A DNA stretch of 64,000 nt from Paraburkholderia sprentiae WSM5005. Its GTDB lineage: Bacteria; Pseudomonadota; Gammaproteobacteria; Burkholderiales; Burkholderiaceae. The notes under the pieces were generated by a model. That model made no database searches. It was not told where the DNA came from and saw only the letters and a list, made by a program, of their open reading frames with translations. The translations under genes and the position numbers were made by a program. Each line of letters opens with the position of its first letter. Positions within the stretch are counted from its first letter, which is position 1. Of this stretch, positions 1 through 8,475 are shown piece by piece. Location of the stretch: assembly GCF_001865575.2 (NCBI RefSeq), contig NZ_CP017561.2, positions 1,860,001-1,924,000 of the forward strand. Reading direction: 5' to 3'.

Positions 1-449
1 GCGATGCCGCCTCGATCCATCCCGGTGACGCGGTCACGCTGCACGGCCTGTCCGCGACACTCGCGCAGACGTCGATCGAAGGCCGCGTGGTGCTCGTCGG
101 CGCGGCGATCGATCCGCAATCCCAACTGGTCAACATCGGCGCGACGGTACCGCTCGCGCAGACGCCGTTCATCCCCGGCACACGCGTGGCCGGCGACATC
201 GCGACGCGCAACGGCAGGCACTGGATCGTGCCGCGCGCGGCCGTGCTGCGCGATGGCGAGCACGCCTACCTGTTCCAGATCACCCCGCAACACACGGCGC
301 ACCGCGTCGCGGTGACCATCGCGATCGAAAACGGCGGGCGCTACGGCGTCGATGGTTCGCTCGACCCCATGCTCGACGTCGTGACCAGCGGCAACTACGA
401 GCTGAAAGACGGCATGGCGGTGCGCGCCGGAGGGGACGGCGCGCGATGA
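1..449 (+). CDS. RND efflux periplasmic adaptor subunit, C-terminal part (cut by window start)
   Basis: This is the C-terminal end of a membrane-fusion (HlyD/MdtA-type) protein, which links an inner-membrane RND pump to an outer-membrane channel. The reading frame is open from base 3 and its start lies outside the window. The visible part has the beta-barrel and membrane-proximal features of the family: a G.V.L.G..ID..SQ.V.I stretch, then PG..V.G.I, then the W.VPRAAVL segment typical of adaptors. Its stop overlaps the start of the pump gene by 4 bp (ATGA), so the two are translationally coupled and surely form one system. Substrate is unknown. An outer-membrane partner, if present, lies upstream of the window. 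Confidence 0.85.
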   Translation, partial: DAASIHPGDAVTLHGLSATLAQTSIEGRVVLVGAAIDPQSQLVNIGATVPLAQTPFIPGTRVAGDIATRNGRHWIVPRAAVLRDGEHAYLFQITPQHTAHRVAVTIAIENGGRYGVDGSLDPMLDVVTSGNYELKDGMAVRAGGDGAR

Positions 450-3400
450 ACTTCGGCCAATGGATGCAGACGCATCGCCGCTCGCTGCTGTTCGTCATCG
501 CATTGCTCGCGATTGCCGGTGCGCTGAGCGCGTTCCGTCTGCCGATCTCGCTGTTTCCGAACGTCGCGTTTCCGCGCGCGGTCGTGTCGCTCGACGCGGG
601 GGACCGCCCCGCCGAGCAGATGACGACGCTCGTCACGATGCCGGTCGAGGAAGCGCTGCGGCGCCTGCCGAACGTGCGCGACGTCGCATCGACGACGAGC
701 CGCGGCGCCGCGGAAATCTCGCTGAACTTCGACTGGGGCACCGACATGGCGCAGGCGACGTTGCAGGCGCAATCGGCGATCAGCGAAATTCTCGCGACGC
801 TGCCGCCCGGCACGACGATGCACGTGCGGCGCATGGACCCGACCGTGTTTCCGGTGCTCGCGTACAGCCTCACGTCGACGCGGCAGTCGCTGTCCGCACT
901 GCACGATCTCGCGCAGTTCCAGATGCGGCCGCTGCTGTCGTCGGTGGAAGGCGTCGCGCGCGTCGAGGTGACCGGCGGCGCGCAGGACGAATTCGAAGTC
1001 GCGGTCGATCCCGCCCGCCTCGCCGCGTACAAGCTCTCGCTCGCCGATGTATCGAAGGCGATCGGCGCGAGCAATGTGCTGATGGCAAATGGCCGCATCG
1101 AGGATAATGACAAGCTGTACCTCGTCGTCACCAACTCGACGATCACGCAACTCGACGAACTGCGCAACGTCGTCGTGTCCGCCAATGGCAATGCAAACGG
1201 AACGCAGATCCGTCTCGGCGACGTCGCGACGGTGAGCCAGGGCGTCGTGCCGCAATGGATGCGCGTCACCGCCGACGGCCAGGATGCGGTACTGCTGAAC
1301 GTCTACCAGCAGCCCGGCGCGAACAGCGTGGCGATGGCGCGCGCGATCCGCGCGAAGATCGCCGGGTTCGAGCCGCAGATGCCCGCGGGCGTGCATCTGT
1401 CGAACTGGTACGACCAGAGCGAGCTGGTGATCGCATCGGCCACCAGCGTGCGCGACGCGATCATGATCGGCGTGGTGCTCGCGGCACTGACGTTGTTCGT
1501 TTTCCTGCGCAACTGGAAGATCACCGCGATCGCGGTCGCGCTGGTGCCGGTCGTGATGGCCGCGACGATCCTGCTGCTCGACGTGTTCGGCATGGGCTTC
1601 AACATCATGACGCTGGGCGGCATGGCAGCCGCGGTCGGCCTCGTCATCGACGACGCGATCGTGATGATCGAGCACATCGTGCGGCGCATGCGCGAAGCCG
1701 GCGCACACGCGTTCCACGGCCGCGTGATGGCCGCGGCGCTCGAATTCACGCGGCCGCTCGCGGGTTCGTCGGCGGCGACGCTGATCATCTTCGTGCCGCT
1801 CGCATTTCTGTCGGGCGTGACGGGGGCGTTTTTCAAGGCGCTGTCGCTGACGATGGCGAGCGCGCTGTTCATTTCGTTCCTCGTGACGTGGCTCGCGGTG
1901 CCGATCCTGTGCGACCGCTGGCTGAAGCCGAAAGACGCCGAAGAGCACGCGGAAACCCGTTTCGCCGAGTGGCTGAACCGGCGCTATGCGGCGAGCGTCG
2001 AGCGGGTGATCGCTCGGCCCCCGCTCGTGCTGCTGGGCCTCGTGCCGTTGATCGTCGTCGCCGCGTTCGCGTTCACGCGCGTGGGCAGCGGCTTCATGCC
2101 GAGCATGGACGAAGGCGGCTTCGTGCTCGACTATCACACCCAGCCGGGCACGTCGATCACCGAAACGGACCGGCTGATGAAGCAGATCGAGCGCATCGTG
2201 CGCGCGAATCCGAACGTCGCGACCTATTCGCGCCGCACCGGCGCAGGCCTCGGCGGCGATCTGAACGAGCCGAACAAGGGCGACTTTTTCGTGCGGCTGA
2301 AGTCCGGCAAGCGCGAGCCGATCGATACCGTGATGGAAGAGATCCGCTCGCAGATCGACACCCAGGTGCCGGGCGTCAGCATCGAACTCGCTCAACTGAT
2401 GGAAGACCTGATCGGCGATCTGACCGCGGTGCCGCAGCCGGTGCAGATCAAGATCTTCTCCGACGACTCCCGCACGCTCGACACGACGGCGCGCAAGGTC
2501 GCCGCGCGCATCGGCCGGATCCGGGGCATCGTCGACGTGAACGACGGCATCAATCCCGCCGGCGACGCCATCGAGCTGCACATTCTGCCCGCCGCTGCCG
2601 CGGCCGAAGGCATGGACCCGCAGGCGATCGCGCAGGCCGTCACCGACATGCTCGAAGGCAGTGTCGCGACGCAGTTCCAGAGCGGCCCGAAAACGGTCGG
2701 CGTGCGCGTGCGCGTAGACGGCGCGCGTCAGCTGACCGATACGCAACTGGGTCTGTTACAGATACGCGCGCCGGACGGACATCTGTTCGCACTGAAGCGC
2801 GTCGCCGATCGCGTGAGCGTCACCGGTCAACCCGAGATCAGCCGCTCGAATCTCAAGCGCATGGTCGCGGTCACCGCGCGCATCGACGGGCGCGATCTCG
2901 GCTCCACGATCGCCGACGTGCAAAAGGCGCTCGGCGACGCAAATCTGCTCCCCTCGGGCGTCTATTACGAACTCGGCGGTCTGTACCAGCAACAGCAGAT
3001 CGCCTTCAAAGGTCTGCTGACCGTGTTCGGCGCCGCGATCGCGCTGGTGTTCGGCCTGCTGCTGTTTCTGTACGAACGCCTGCGCGTCGCGCTCGCCGTG
3101 CTGGCCATGCCGTTGCTCGCGGCCGGCGCGGTGTTCATCGGGCTGTGGATCACCGGCATCGAGTTGAACATCTCCGCGATGATGGGCATGACGATGATCA
3201 TCGGCATCGTGACCGAGGTCGCGATCTTCTACGTGTCGGAGTTGCAGGCGCTGGTGCGCGACGACGAGATGCCATTCGACGACGCCTTGCAGGCCGCCGG
3301 CCGCAACCGTCTGCGACCGATCGCGATGACGACGATCGCCGCGATCCTCGCGCTGTTGCCGCTCGCGTTCGCACTGGGGCGAGGTTCGGCGATGCAGCAA

Positions 3401-3505
3401 CCGCTCGCGATCGCGATCATTTCGGGGCTGATCGTGCAGTTGCCGCTCGTGCTGTTGCTGCTGCCGGTGTTGCTCAAGCTATTGATGAAAAAGCGGACGG
3501 TGTGA
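446..3505 (+). CDS. Efflux RND transporter permease subunit (AcrB/MdtB-like family)
   Basis: This 1019-aa inner-membrane proton antiporter has the full length of the RND family. It starts with a basic stretch and first membrane helix (about residues 13-30), followed by a large periplasmic domain. A helix block around 330-500 carries the GLVIDDAIVMIEHIVRR motif, with the paired Asp of the proton relay in TM4. A second periplasmic domain follows, then a C-terminal helix block from about residue 850 that ends in a basic tail. The start codon overlaps the adaptor stop. The gene is followed 40 bp later by convergent hpnK. The sequence does not tell whether the substrate is a drug, lipid or metal. 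I see no obvious His/Met-rich metal motif, so a heavy-metal role is not supported. Confidence 0.9.
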   Translation: MNFGQWMQTHRRSLLFVIALLAIAGALSAFRLPISLFPNVAFPRAVVSLDAGDRPAEQMTTLVTMPVEEALRRLPNVRDVASTTSRGAAEISLNFDWGTDMAQATLQAQSAISEILATLPPGTTMHVRRMDPTVFPVLAYSLTSTRQSLSALHDLAQFQMRPLLSSVEGVARVEVTGGAQDEFEVAVDPARLAAYKLSLADVSKAIGASNVLMANGRIEDNDKLYLVVTNSTITQLDELRNVVVSANGNANGTQIRLGDVATVSQGVVPQWMRVTADGQDAVLLNVYQQPGANSVAMARAIRAKIAGFEPQMPAGVHLSNWYDQSELVIASATSVRDAIMIGVVLAALTLFVFLRNWKITAIAVALVPVVMAATILLLDVFGMGFNIMTLGGMAAAVGLVIDDAIVMIEHIVRRMREAGAHAFHGRVMAAALEFTRPLAGSSAATLIIFVPLAFLSGVTGAFFKALSLTMASALFISFLVTWLAVPILCDRWLKPKDAEEHAETRFAEWLNRRYAASVERVIARPPLVLLGLVPLIVVAAFAFTRVGSGFMPSMDEGGFVLDYHTQPGTSITETDRLMKQIERIVRANPNVATYSRRTGAGLGGDLNEPNKGDFFVRLKSGKREPIDTVMEEIRSQIDTQVPGVSIELAQLMEDLIGDLTAVPQPVQIKIFSDDSRTLDTTARKVAARIGRIRGIVDVNDGINPAGDAIELHILPAAAAAEGMDPQAIAQAVTDMLEGSVATQFQSGPKTVGVRVRVDGARQLTDTQLGLLQIRAPDGHLFALKRVADRVSVTGQPEISRSNLKRMVAVTARIDGRDLGSTIADVQKALGDANLLPSGVYYELGGLYQQQQIAFKGLLTVFGAAIALVFGLLLFLYERLRVALAVLAMPLLAAGAVFIGLWITGIELNISAMMGMTMIIGIVTEVAIFYVSELQALVRDDEMPFDDALQAAGRNRLRPIAMTTIAAILALLPLAFALGRGSAMQQPLAIAIISGLIVQLPLVLLLLPVLLKLLMKKRTV

Positions 3506-3544
3506 GCGCGAGCCAGGGTCTTGCGCGTTTCGCGAAACCGATCG

Positions 3545-4378
3545 CTATGCAAGCACATCCGCGAAGCCGCCCACCCGCGCGCCGAGCGCGCGGATCGCGG
3601 CGGCCACGCCTGGCGACAGCAGCGCCTGCAACTCGTCGGCGTGCCGATAGTCGCGCATGCCTTCGCTGAGCGCGTCGCCGGCCAGCGCCGGATGACAGTA
3701 AATTTCGCCGACGCCGTGCGGCAGACTCGCGAGCGCGGCGAGCCAGGCCGCCTCATCCATGCGCCCGCTCGCCGCGATGCCGACCACGTAGTCGTTGTGC
3801 GCGATGTTCGCGCGCTCGAGCCGCGTCTTCACGTGCGCGATCCACGGGCGCAGCCACAGCGGCGCGTTCGCTTCGAACGGCAGACGCATCGCCTTCATGC
3901 CGTAGTCGCGGCCGATGTCGAGGATCAGGCCGAGCACGGTCGGATGCAGATGAAAATGCTTGTGCGTGTTCACGTGGTCGAGCGTAAGACCCGTCGCGGC
4001 GAAGGCTTCGAACTGCGCACGAATTTCCTGCGCGAGCTGCCGGCGCACATGCGGCAGAAAGAAAAAGCGCACGCCGTCGCGCACCATGTTGCTGCCGAAG
4101 CGGCCATTCTCGTCGAGCAGCGCGGCAACCTGCTCGCGCGGCGCCAGCGCGGCACCGTCGGCCAGCACGAGGTGCAGACCCACGCGCAGTTCCGGCAGCG
4201 CACGCGCGCGCGCGACCGCGTCGGCGGCGGCCGGCGCGCCGACCATCAGACTCGCGGCGCGCAGCACACCGTTGCGGTGCGCGCGCTCGACCGCGTAATT
4301 GACGCGCTGATGCAGGCCGAAATCGTCGGCGGTGATGATCAGTCCGCGCGGCTGCGCCGGCTTCGCGCTGCCGATCAC
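3545..4378 (-). CDS. hpnK: HpnK, YdjC-family deacetylase of hopanoid glucosamine synthesis
   Basis: A 277-aa YdjC/HpnK carbohydrate deacetylase. In Burkholderia, HpnK is known to remove the acetyl group from bacteriohopanetetrol-GlcNAc to give BHT-glucosamine. The N-terminal TADDFGLHQRVN segment holds the metal-binding Asp, and HVNTHKHFHLHP holds the metal-binding His. The start chosen is a GTG at 4376-4378 that overlaps the stop of the upstream glycosyltransferase (GTGA overlap), which puts the protein start just before the TADDFG strand. The open frame runs further upstream, but that part is antisense-like coding inside the glycosyltransferase gene. It is the last gene of a three-gene operon (small membrane protein, glycosyltransferase, hpnK). 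Confidence 0.9.
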   Translation of the reverse strand: MIGSAKPAQPRGLIITADDFGLHQRVNYAVERAHRNGVLRAASLMVGAPAAADAVARARALPELRVGLHLVLADGAALAPREQVAALLDENGRFGSNMVRDGVRFFFLPHVRRQLAQEIRAQFEAFAATGLTLDHVNTHKHFHLHPTVLGLILDIGRDYGMKAMRLPFEANAPLWLRPWIAHVKTRLERANIAHNDYVVGIAASGRMDEAAWLAALASLPHGVGEIYCHPALAGDALSEGMRDYRHADELQALLSPGVAAAIRALGARVGGFADVLA

Positions 4379-5646
4379 GTGAGACTGTCCAGCCGGCCGT
4401 TGCGCTCGGCCGACGGTGTGCCGAGCTGCATGCGCTCGCCGCGCCAGACGACGTGCGAACCGAACGCGCTGACCAGCCACTGGAGCGCGAGCAGCGTATC
4501 GCGCAACGGCACGAGCGGCAGATCGCGCCAGAACGTACGCGCGCGGCGCGCCGCGCGCAGATGCAGCAGCAGGCGCGCGCCAACGCACAGCGCGGTGGCC
4601 GACGCGCTCGCGATCACCGCCGCGAACGGCGCATGAGCACAGTTGCGGATCGCGAGCGACGCGGTCAGCCACGCGCCCGTCAACAGCCACGGTGTGGGGA
4701 ACGTGATCAGCAGCGACACGAAACCCGGCGGATTGACCGAGCGGATCGTGCGCAGCCAGCGCGTTTCGCGCTGCCATAGCGCGGCGAAGGTCGGCTCGAT
4801 CACGTCGGTGGCGACCATCACGCGCGAGAGCACCGTTTGCAGACCGAGCGCGCGCACGTGCTCGGCGAGCCAGTAGTCGTCGGCGAGGCAGTTTTTCAAC
4901 GCTTCGAAGCCGCCGATGCGCTCGAGCGTCGCGCGCCGCAATGCGAGCGTCGCGCCGAAACCGAAGCGCCGTGAACCCATCGCATGGGCGACGCGCACCG
5001 AGGGCGCGAACCACTCATTGATGAACAGCGCACCGACGCGCGGCCAGAATCCGCCGACACCGCGCGCGACGTACAGGCACGTCACGACGCCGACGTTCGG
5101 ATCCGCGAGCGGCGCGGCGACGCTGTCGAGATAATCCGAGTCGACGGCGATGTCGCTGTCGGCGATCACGATGATGTCGTGGCGCGCGCGCACGGCCATG
5201 TTGATCAGGTTGCTGACTTTCAGATTGCTGCCATGCACGCGCGTGTCGATGGCGAGCTCGATGTCGCATGTCGGATAGGCAGCCTGCAAACGGCGCACCA
5301 CTGCGATGGCAGGATCGTGCGGCGACGAGACGCCGAGCACCAGCTGAAAATGCTCATGGCGCTGTTCGCAGAAGGTTCGCAGATTTTCGTAGAGACGCGG
5401 CTCGGCGCCGCACAGCGGCTTCAGCACGCTGACGCCGACCTGCGCGAACGAATCGGCCGAGCGATTGGCCGAATGCATCGGCGAACGGCTGTGCGCCCGA
5501 CTGACGGCCCGAGCGCCGTGATGATTCGATTTATGCCGTGCCGAAAAAAACGGCATGGCGAGCGCGGCGGCAACCGTGTAGATCGAAGCGCTAACGCAGC
5601 CGGCTAACAGGAGCCATTGACATGCAATCAACGCGTGGGCCGCCAT
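4375..5646 (-). CDS. HpnI-like / ceramide-glucosyltransferase family (GT21) membrane glycosyltransferase, second paralogue
   Basis: A 423-aa GT21-family enzyme with an N-terminal membrane helix (about residues 5-30), a cytosolic GT-A domain and C-terminal helices. The family motifs D1, D2, D3 and (Q/R)xxRW are all visible: an N-terminal VSVLKPLCGAE segment, the ADSDIAVDSDYL metal site, LADDYWLAEHVR with the probable catalytic Asp, and RETRW. It is coupled by overlap to hpnK, so a role in adding a sugar to bacteriohopanetetrol is a fair inference. A second protein of the same family, coupled to hpnJ at 9719-10879, looks like the standard HpnI. This copy therefore may use another donor or acceptor, or may be a redundant copy. 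Confidence 0.75.
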   Translation of the reverse strand: MAAHALIACQWLLLAGCVSASIYTVAAALAMPFFSARHKSNHHGARAVSRAHSRSPMHSANRSADSFAQVGVSVLKPLCGAEPRLYENLRTFCEQRHEHFQLVLGVSSPHDPAIAVVRRLQAAYPTCDIELAIDTRVHGSNLKVSNLINMAVRARHDIIVIADSDIAVDSDYLDSVAAPLADPNVGVVTCLYVARGVGGFWPRVGALFINEWFAPSVRVAHAMGSRRFGFGATLALRRATLERIGGFEALKNCLADDYWLAEHVRALGLQTVLSRVMVATDVIEPTFAALWQRETRWLRTIRSVNPPGFVSLLITFPTPWLLTGAWLTASLAIRNCAHAPFAAVIASASATALCVGARLLLHLRAARRARTFWRDLPLVPLRDTLLALQWLVSAFGSHVVWRGERMQLGTPSAERNGRLDSLT

Positions 5647-5665
5647 TGTGTGTCGTCCGTGTCCG

Positions 5666-6013
5666 TCAGTGCCCGGCGAGCACGAAGGGTTGTCCCGTCA
5701 GGCGCAGATGCAGCACGACGAGCCAGCGGCGCGGACAGTTCGACGCGATCGCGGCCGGCCATTCACGCACGGCGCAAGTTACATAGTCGCGCCGCACCGC
5801 GACCTCGAAGGCGACCGCGGCAAATTCGCGGGCGATGATCACGCCGCCGACGATCAGCGCGAGCGCGAACAGCCTGAACGACGCCGAAGCGATAAACGAG
5901 CCGGGGACCGGCAGAACCAGCAGCGTGATGCCCAGCAACGCTTCGGCGGCCGCGGCCGTCACGGAGGCGACTAGTAGATGGGCTCGCAGCATGTCGATGG
6001 TGACTGGCTTCAT
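5666..6013 (-). CDS. Small membrane protein, first gene of the hpnK operon
   Basis: A 115-aa protein that I do not recognise by name. It has a hydrophobic segment from about residue 12 to 36, another at about 42-65, and a mixed basic C-terminus containing the pattern RRWLVVLHLRL. The start ATG at 6011-6013 has GAGG about 6 nt upstream. Longer in-frame extensions begin beyond the promoter element and are unlikely. It lies 19 bp upstream of the HpnI-like gene on the same strand and downstream of the repeat promoter at 6224-6256, so it is probably the first gene of that operon. An accessory role in hopanoid transfer or membrane assembly is only a guess from context. Confidence 0.65.
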   Translation of the reverse strand: MKPVTIDMLRAHLLVASVTAAAAEALLGITLLVLPVPGSFIASASFRLFALALIVGGVIIAREFAAVAFEVAVRRDYVTCAVREWPAAIASNCPRRWLVVLHLRLTGQPFVLAGH

Positions 6014-6398
6014 AACGTGCCTCGTGCGCGGCTTGGCGGCCTGACCGGATGCCTGGCAATGTGGCGGGACTCGTCTACACCGTCCATTGACGCCATCGAC
6101 CAGCATAAAGAATGCCTCGCGCGTCACTCCGTCGAAGTCCTTACGATCAGGTTGCGATGATCTGACGGCGCCATGGTCTCGCACCTGCATCACGATCTGC
6201 GACGACCATTTTATAGCGCGTCGATGGTATCGATTCAAGCTGAAGGAAACCTTAAGCACGTGCATGGCATAAAGCGGCTAACGAACGGCGTCGCTACACT
6301 TCGGAGCGCGCCGGATCGCGCATACATGCGCACCAATGGCGCTTGCATAAAAGCGCCGGACGTTATGCAATAAGACCCCACCACGGAATACTTGCCTC
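6014..6398. other. Divergent intergenic region between the hopanoid operon and the two-component system
   Basis: This 385-bp region contains no gene that I can support. It holds the promoter element at 6224-6256 and leaves a leader of about 200 nt in front of the small membrane protein gene and about 140 bp in front of the response regulator. Confidence 0.6.
6224..6256 (-). promoter_or_regulatory. Direct-repeat response-regulator box plus -10 element in front of the hpnK operon
   Basis: Read on the minus strand, 6256 to 6240 is CTTAAG-GTTTC-CTTCAG: two 6-bp half-sites in the same orientation separated by 5 bp. This is the layout of PmrA-type (HTTAAD-N5-HTTAAD) and related OmpR-family boxes. 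Exactly 10 bp after the box lies TACCAT (6229-6224), a plausible -10 hexamer, so the second half-site takes the place of a -35. The same box, with the same 10-bp spacing to TACTAT, stands in front of hpnJ. On the plus strand, GCATAA (6267-6272) also sits 10 bp beyond the other end of the box, so it could also serve the response regulator gene at 6399. Confidence 0.65.
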
Positions 6399-7058
6399 AT
6401 GCGCTTACTCCTCGTAGAAGACGACGAGCTCATCGGCTGCGGCGTCGAAGCGGGCCTTCGTCAGGCCGGCTTCACAGTCGACTGGGCACGCGACGGCCAC
6501 AAGGCCGGCCTCGCGCTCGACACCACTCAATACGCATTGGTGATACTCGATCTCGGCCTGCCGCGCGTGAGCGGCACCGAACTGCTCAAACGCGTGCGCG
6601 ATGCCGGCAATGACGTGCCGGTGCTGGTGTTGACCGCCAAAGGAACGGTCGTTGATCGGGTCGGCGGTCTCGAAGCGGGCGCCGACGACTATCTCGGCAA
6701 GCCGTTCGATCTCACCGAACTGGTCGCGCGGTGCCGCGCGCTGTTGCGCCGCGCACAAGGTCGCAGTATCGATCTGATTCGTTACCAGAATCTGACAGTG
6801 AATCCGGCCGCGCAAACGGTGCAGCTCGACGCGGCGCGCGTGCCGCTCACCTCGCGCGAATGGGCGATCCTGCTGCAGCTGCTGACCCATCTCGGCATTC
6901 CGCAGTCACGCTCGCGGCTCGAAGAAAGCCTATACGGCTGGCAGGAAGAAATCGAAAGCAATGCGATCGAGGTCCACGTGTCGAACTTGCGCAAGAAGCT
7001 CGGCGCAAACCTGATCAAGACCGTGCGCAATATCGGCTATGTGATGGAGAAAGAATGA
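6399..7058 (+). CDS. OmpR/PhoB-family response regulator (PmrA/QseB subgroup)
   Basis: A 219-aa DNA-binding response regulator. The receiver domain (about residues 1-115) shows the acidic pair E7-D8-D9, the phosphoacceptor D51 in VILDLGLPRVSG, and the conserved Lys in GKPFDL near residue 100. The C-terminal winged-helix domain ends with the IEVHVSNLRKKLG and VRNIGY segments of the OmpR class. Its stop overlaps the kinase start (ATGA). Length and motifs place it with PmrA/BasR/QseB regulators, which bind direct repeats of the type found at 6240-6256 and 12460-12476. The pair sits between the two hopanoid operons that carry these boxes, so it is the best candidate for their regulator. This is an inference from position and motif. 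Confidence 0.9.
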   Translation: MRLLLVEDDELIGCGVEAGLRQAGFTVDWARDGHKAGLALDTTQYALVILDLGLPRVSGTELLKRVRDAGNDVPVLVLTAKGTVVDRVGGLEAGADDYLGKPFDLTELVARCRALLRRAQGRSIDLIRYQNLTVNPAAQTVQLDAARVPLTSREWAILLQLLTHLGIPQSRSRLEESLYGWQEEIESNAIEVHVSNLRKKLGANLIKTVRNIGYVMEKE

Positions 7059-8458
7059 TCGGCCCGTCGATTCGTCGGCGTCTCGTGCTGCTCGTGCTCG
7101 CGAGCATCGCGATCGTCTGGGGCGGCGCGCTGGTGTCGAGCTACCGGCAGGCGACGCGCGAAGTCGCCGAATGGGAACAAGCGCGCCTCGCCGAACTCGC
7201 GCAGATTCTCGCGTTGCTCGACGCGGCCAGTCTGGCCACGCTGGCCAACGCGCGCATCGACGTGCGCGAAGAGGAGAAAGGCGGCGAGCCAGGCGCGAGC
7301 GACCTCGACGACGACGACACGCTGCCGCGCGACGCCCTTTTCCAGGTGCGGTCGGCCGACGGCGCGATCCTGGCGGGCAGCCCGCAACTGCGCGCGCTCG
7401 CCGCGTGGGATTTGCCGTTGCCGCCCGCAAGCGGCGCGCAGGACGTCACGCTCGGCGATCAGCTCTATCACTCGTTCACGCTGCGCGAAACCACGCCCGG
7501 CCACAGCGTGCGCGTGTTCGAGCCGGCCAACACCCGCAGCGACCTGGTGAGCGGTGTCGCGAGCCGCATCGCGCGGCCCACGCTGATCGCGCTGCCGGTG
7601 CTCGCGCTGCTCGTGTGGTTCAGCATCGGCTGGAGTCTCGCGCCGCTCAAGGTGCTGTCGGCCGCGATCCGTTCGCGCGACATCAACCGCATGGAGCCGG
7701 TCGGCATCGGCCGCACGCCGCTCGAAGTGCGACCGCTCGTCGATGCGATCAACCAGATGCTCGCGCGCCTACACCGTGCGCTTGAACTGGAGCGCGCCTT
7801 TACCGCCGACGCCGCACACGAACTGAAGACGCCGCTCGCCGCGATCAAGGTGCAGGCGCAGGTCGCGCTCGCCGAGACGGACATCGCGTTGCAGCGGGTC
7901 GCGATGGAGCGTGTCGTGCAAGGCGTCGATCGCAGCGCGCGGCTCGCCGAGCAGCTACTGTTGCTCGCGCGGCTCGACGTGCAGGAGAAGCTGCCGACCG
8001 AGCCGCTGAAGCCGGCGGCGATTGCCAAAGATGCGCTGCTCGCGAACCGGCGCATTGCGCAACAGAAGCACATCAACGTGATGCTGGTCGGCGACATGCG
8101 CGCCGAGATCGATGCCGAGCCGGTGCTGCTAGGCATCCTGCTCGACAATCTGCTCGATAACGCGATCAAGTACGGACGCACGGGCGGCAATGTCGAAGTC
8201 GCGGTGCAGCGCGTCGACGAGCACGTGCAGGTGAGCGTGCGCGACGACGGGCCCGGTGTCGCGCCGGCCGATCTCGCGCGGCTCACGAACCGCTTTTTCC
8301 GCGCGACCGGCAATCAGGCGACCGGTAGCGGGCTGGGTTTGTCGATCGTTGCGCGAATCGCCGAGCATTTCGGCGCGAGTCTGCAGCTAGGCGCCGGAAT
8401 CGGCGAGCAAGGGTTGGCGGTGCGGGTGTCGTTTCCGGCCTATGGCGCGGCACGCTGA
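7055..8458 (+). CDS. Sensor histidine kinase (PmrB/QseC type)
   Basis: A 467-aa membrane kinase paired with the response regulator. TM1 is at about residues 9-27 and TM2 at about 170-190. A periplasmic sensor loop lies between them, then HAMP, HisKA and HATPase domains. The phosphorylated His is H255 in AAHELKTPLAAIK. The N-box LLDNLLDNAIKYG, the G1 box DDGPGV and the G2 region GSGLGLSIV are all present. The loop contains a strongly acidic patch (residues 69-93, with E72-E74, E78, D83, D85-D88 and D93). Such patches sense cations or cationic peptides in PmrB and PhoQ. The start overlaps the response regulator stop, and the protein begins with a short basic segment as expected for the first helix. 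Confidence 0.9.
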   Translation: MIGPSIRRRLVLLVLASIAIVWGGALVSSYRQATREVAEWEQARLAELAQILALLDAASLATLANARIDVREEEKGGEPGASDLDDDDTLPRDALFQVRSADGAILAGSPQLRALAAWDLPLPPASGAQDVTLGDQLYHSFTLRETTPGHSVRVFEPANTRSDLVSGVASRIARPTLIALPVLALLVWFSIGWSLAPLKVLSAAIRSRDINRMEPVGIGRTPLEVRPLVDAINQMLARLHRALELERAFTADAAHELKTPLAAIKVQAQVALAETDIALQRVAMERVVQGVDRSARLAEQLLLLARLDVQEKLPTEPLKPAAIAKDALLANRRIAQQKHINVMLVGDMRAEIDAEPVLLGILLDNLLDNAIKYGRTGGNVEVAVQRVDEHVQVSVRDDGPGVAPADLARLTNRFFRATGNQATGSGLGLSIVARIAEHFGASLQLGAGIGEQGLAVRVSFPAYGAAR

Positions 8459-8475
8459 AGGGGTGCCGCGAACGC

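Noticed and set aside
395..3669. Very long open frames on the minus strand and in a second plus-strand frame across the RND pump gene
   Set aside because: They are the usual by-product of high GC with G/C third positions. Their translations are low-complexity Arg/His/Asp/Ala sequences, and the pump frame is a clear full-length family match.
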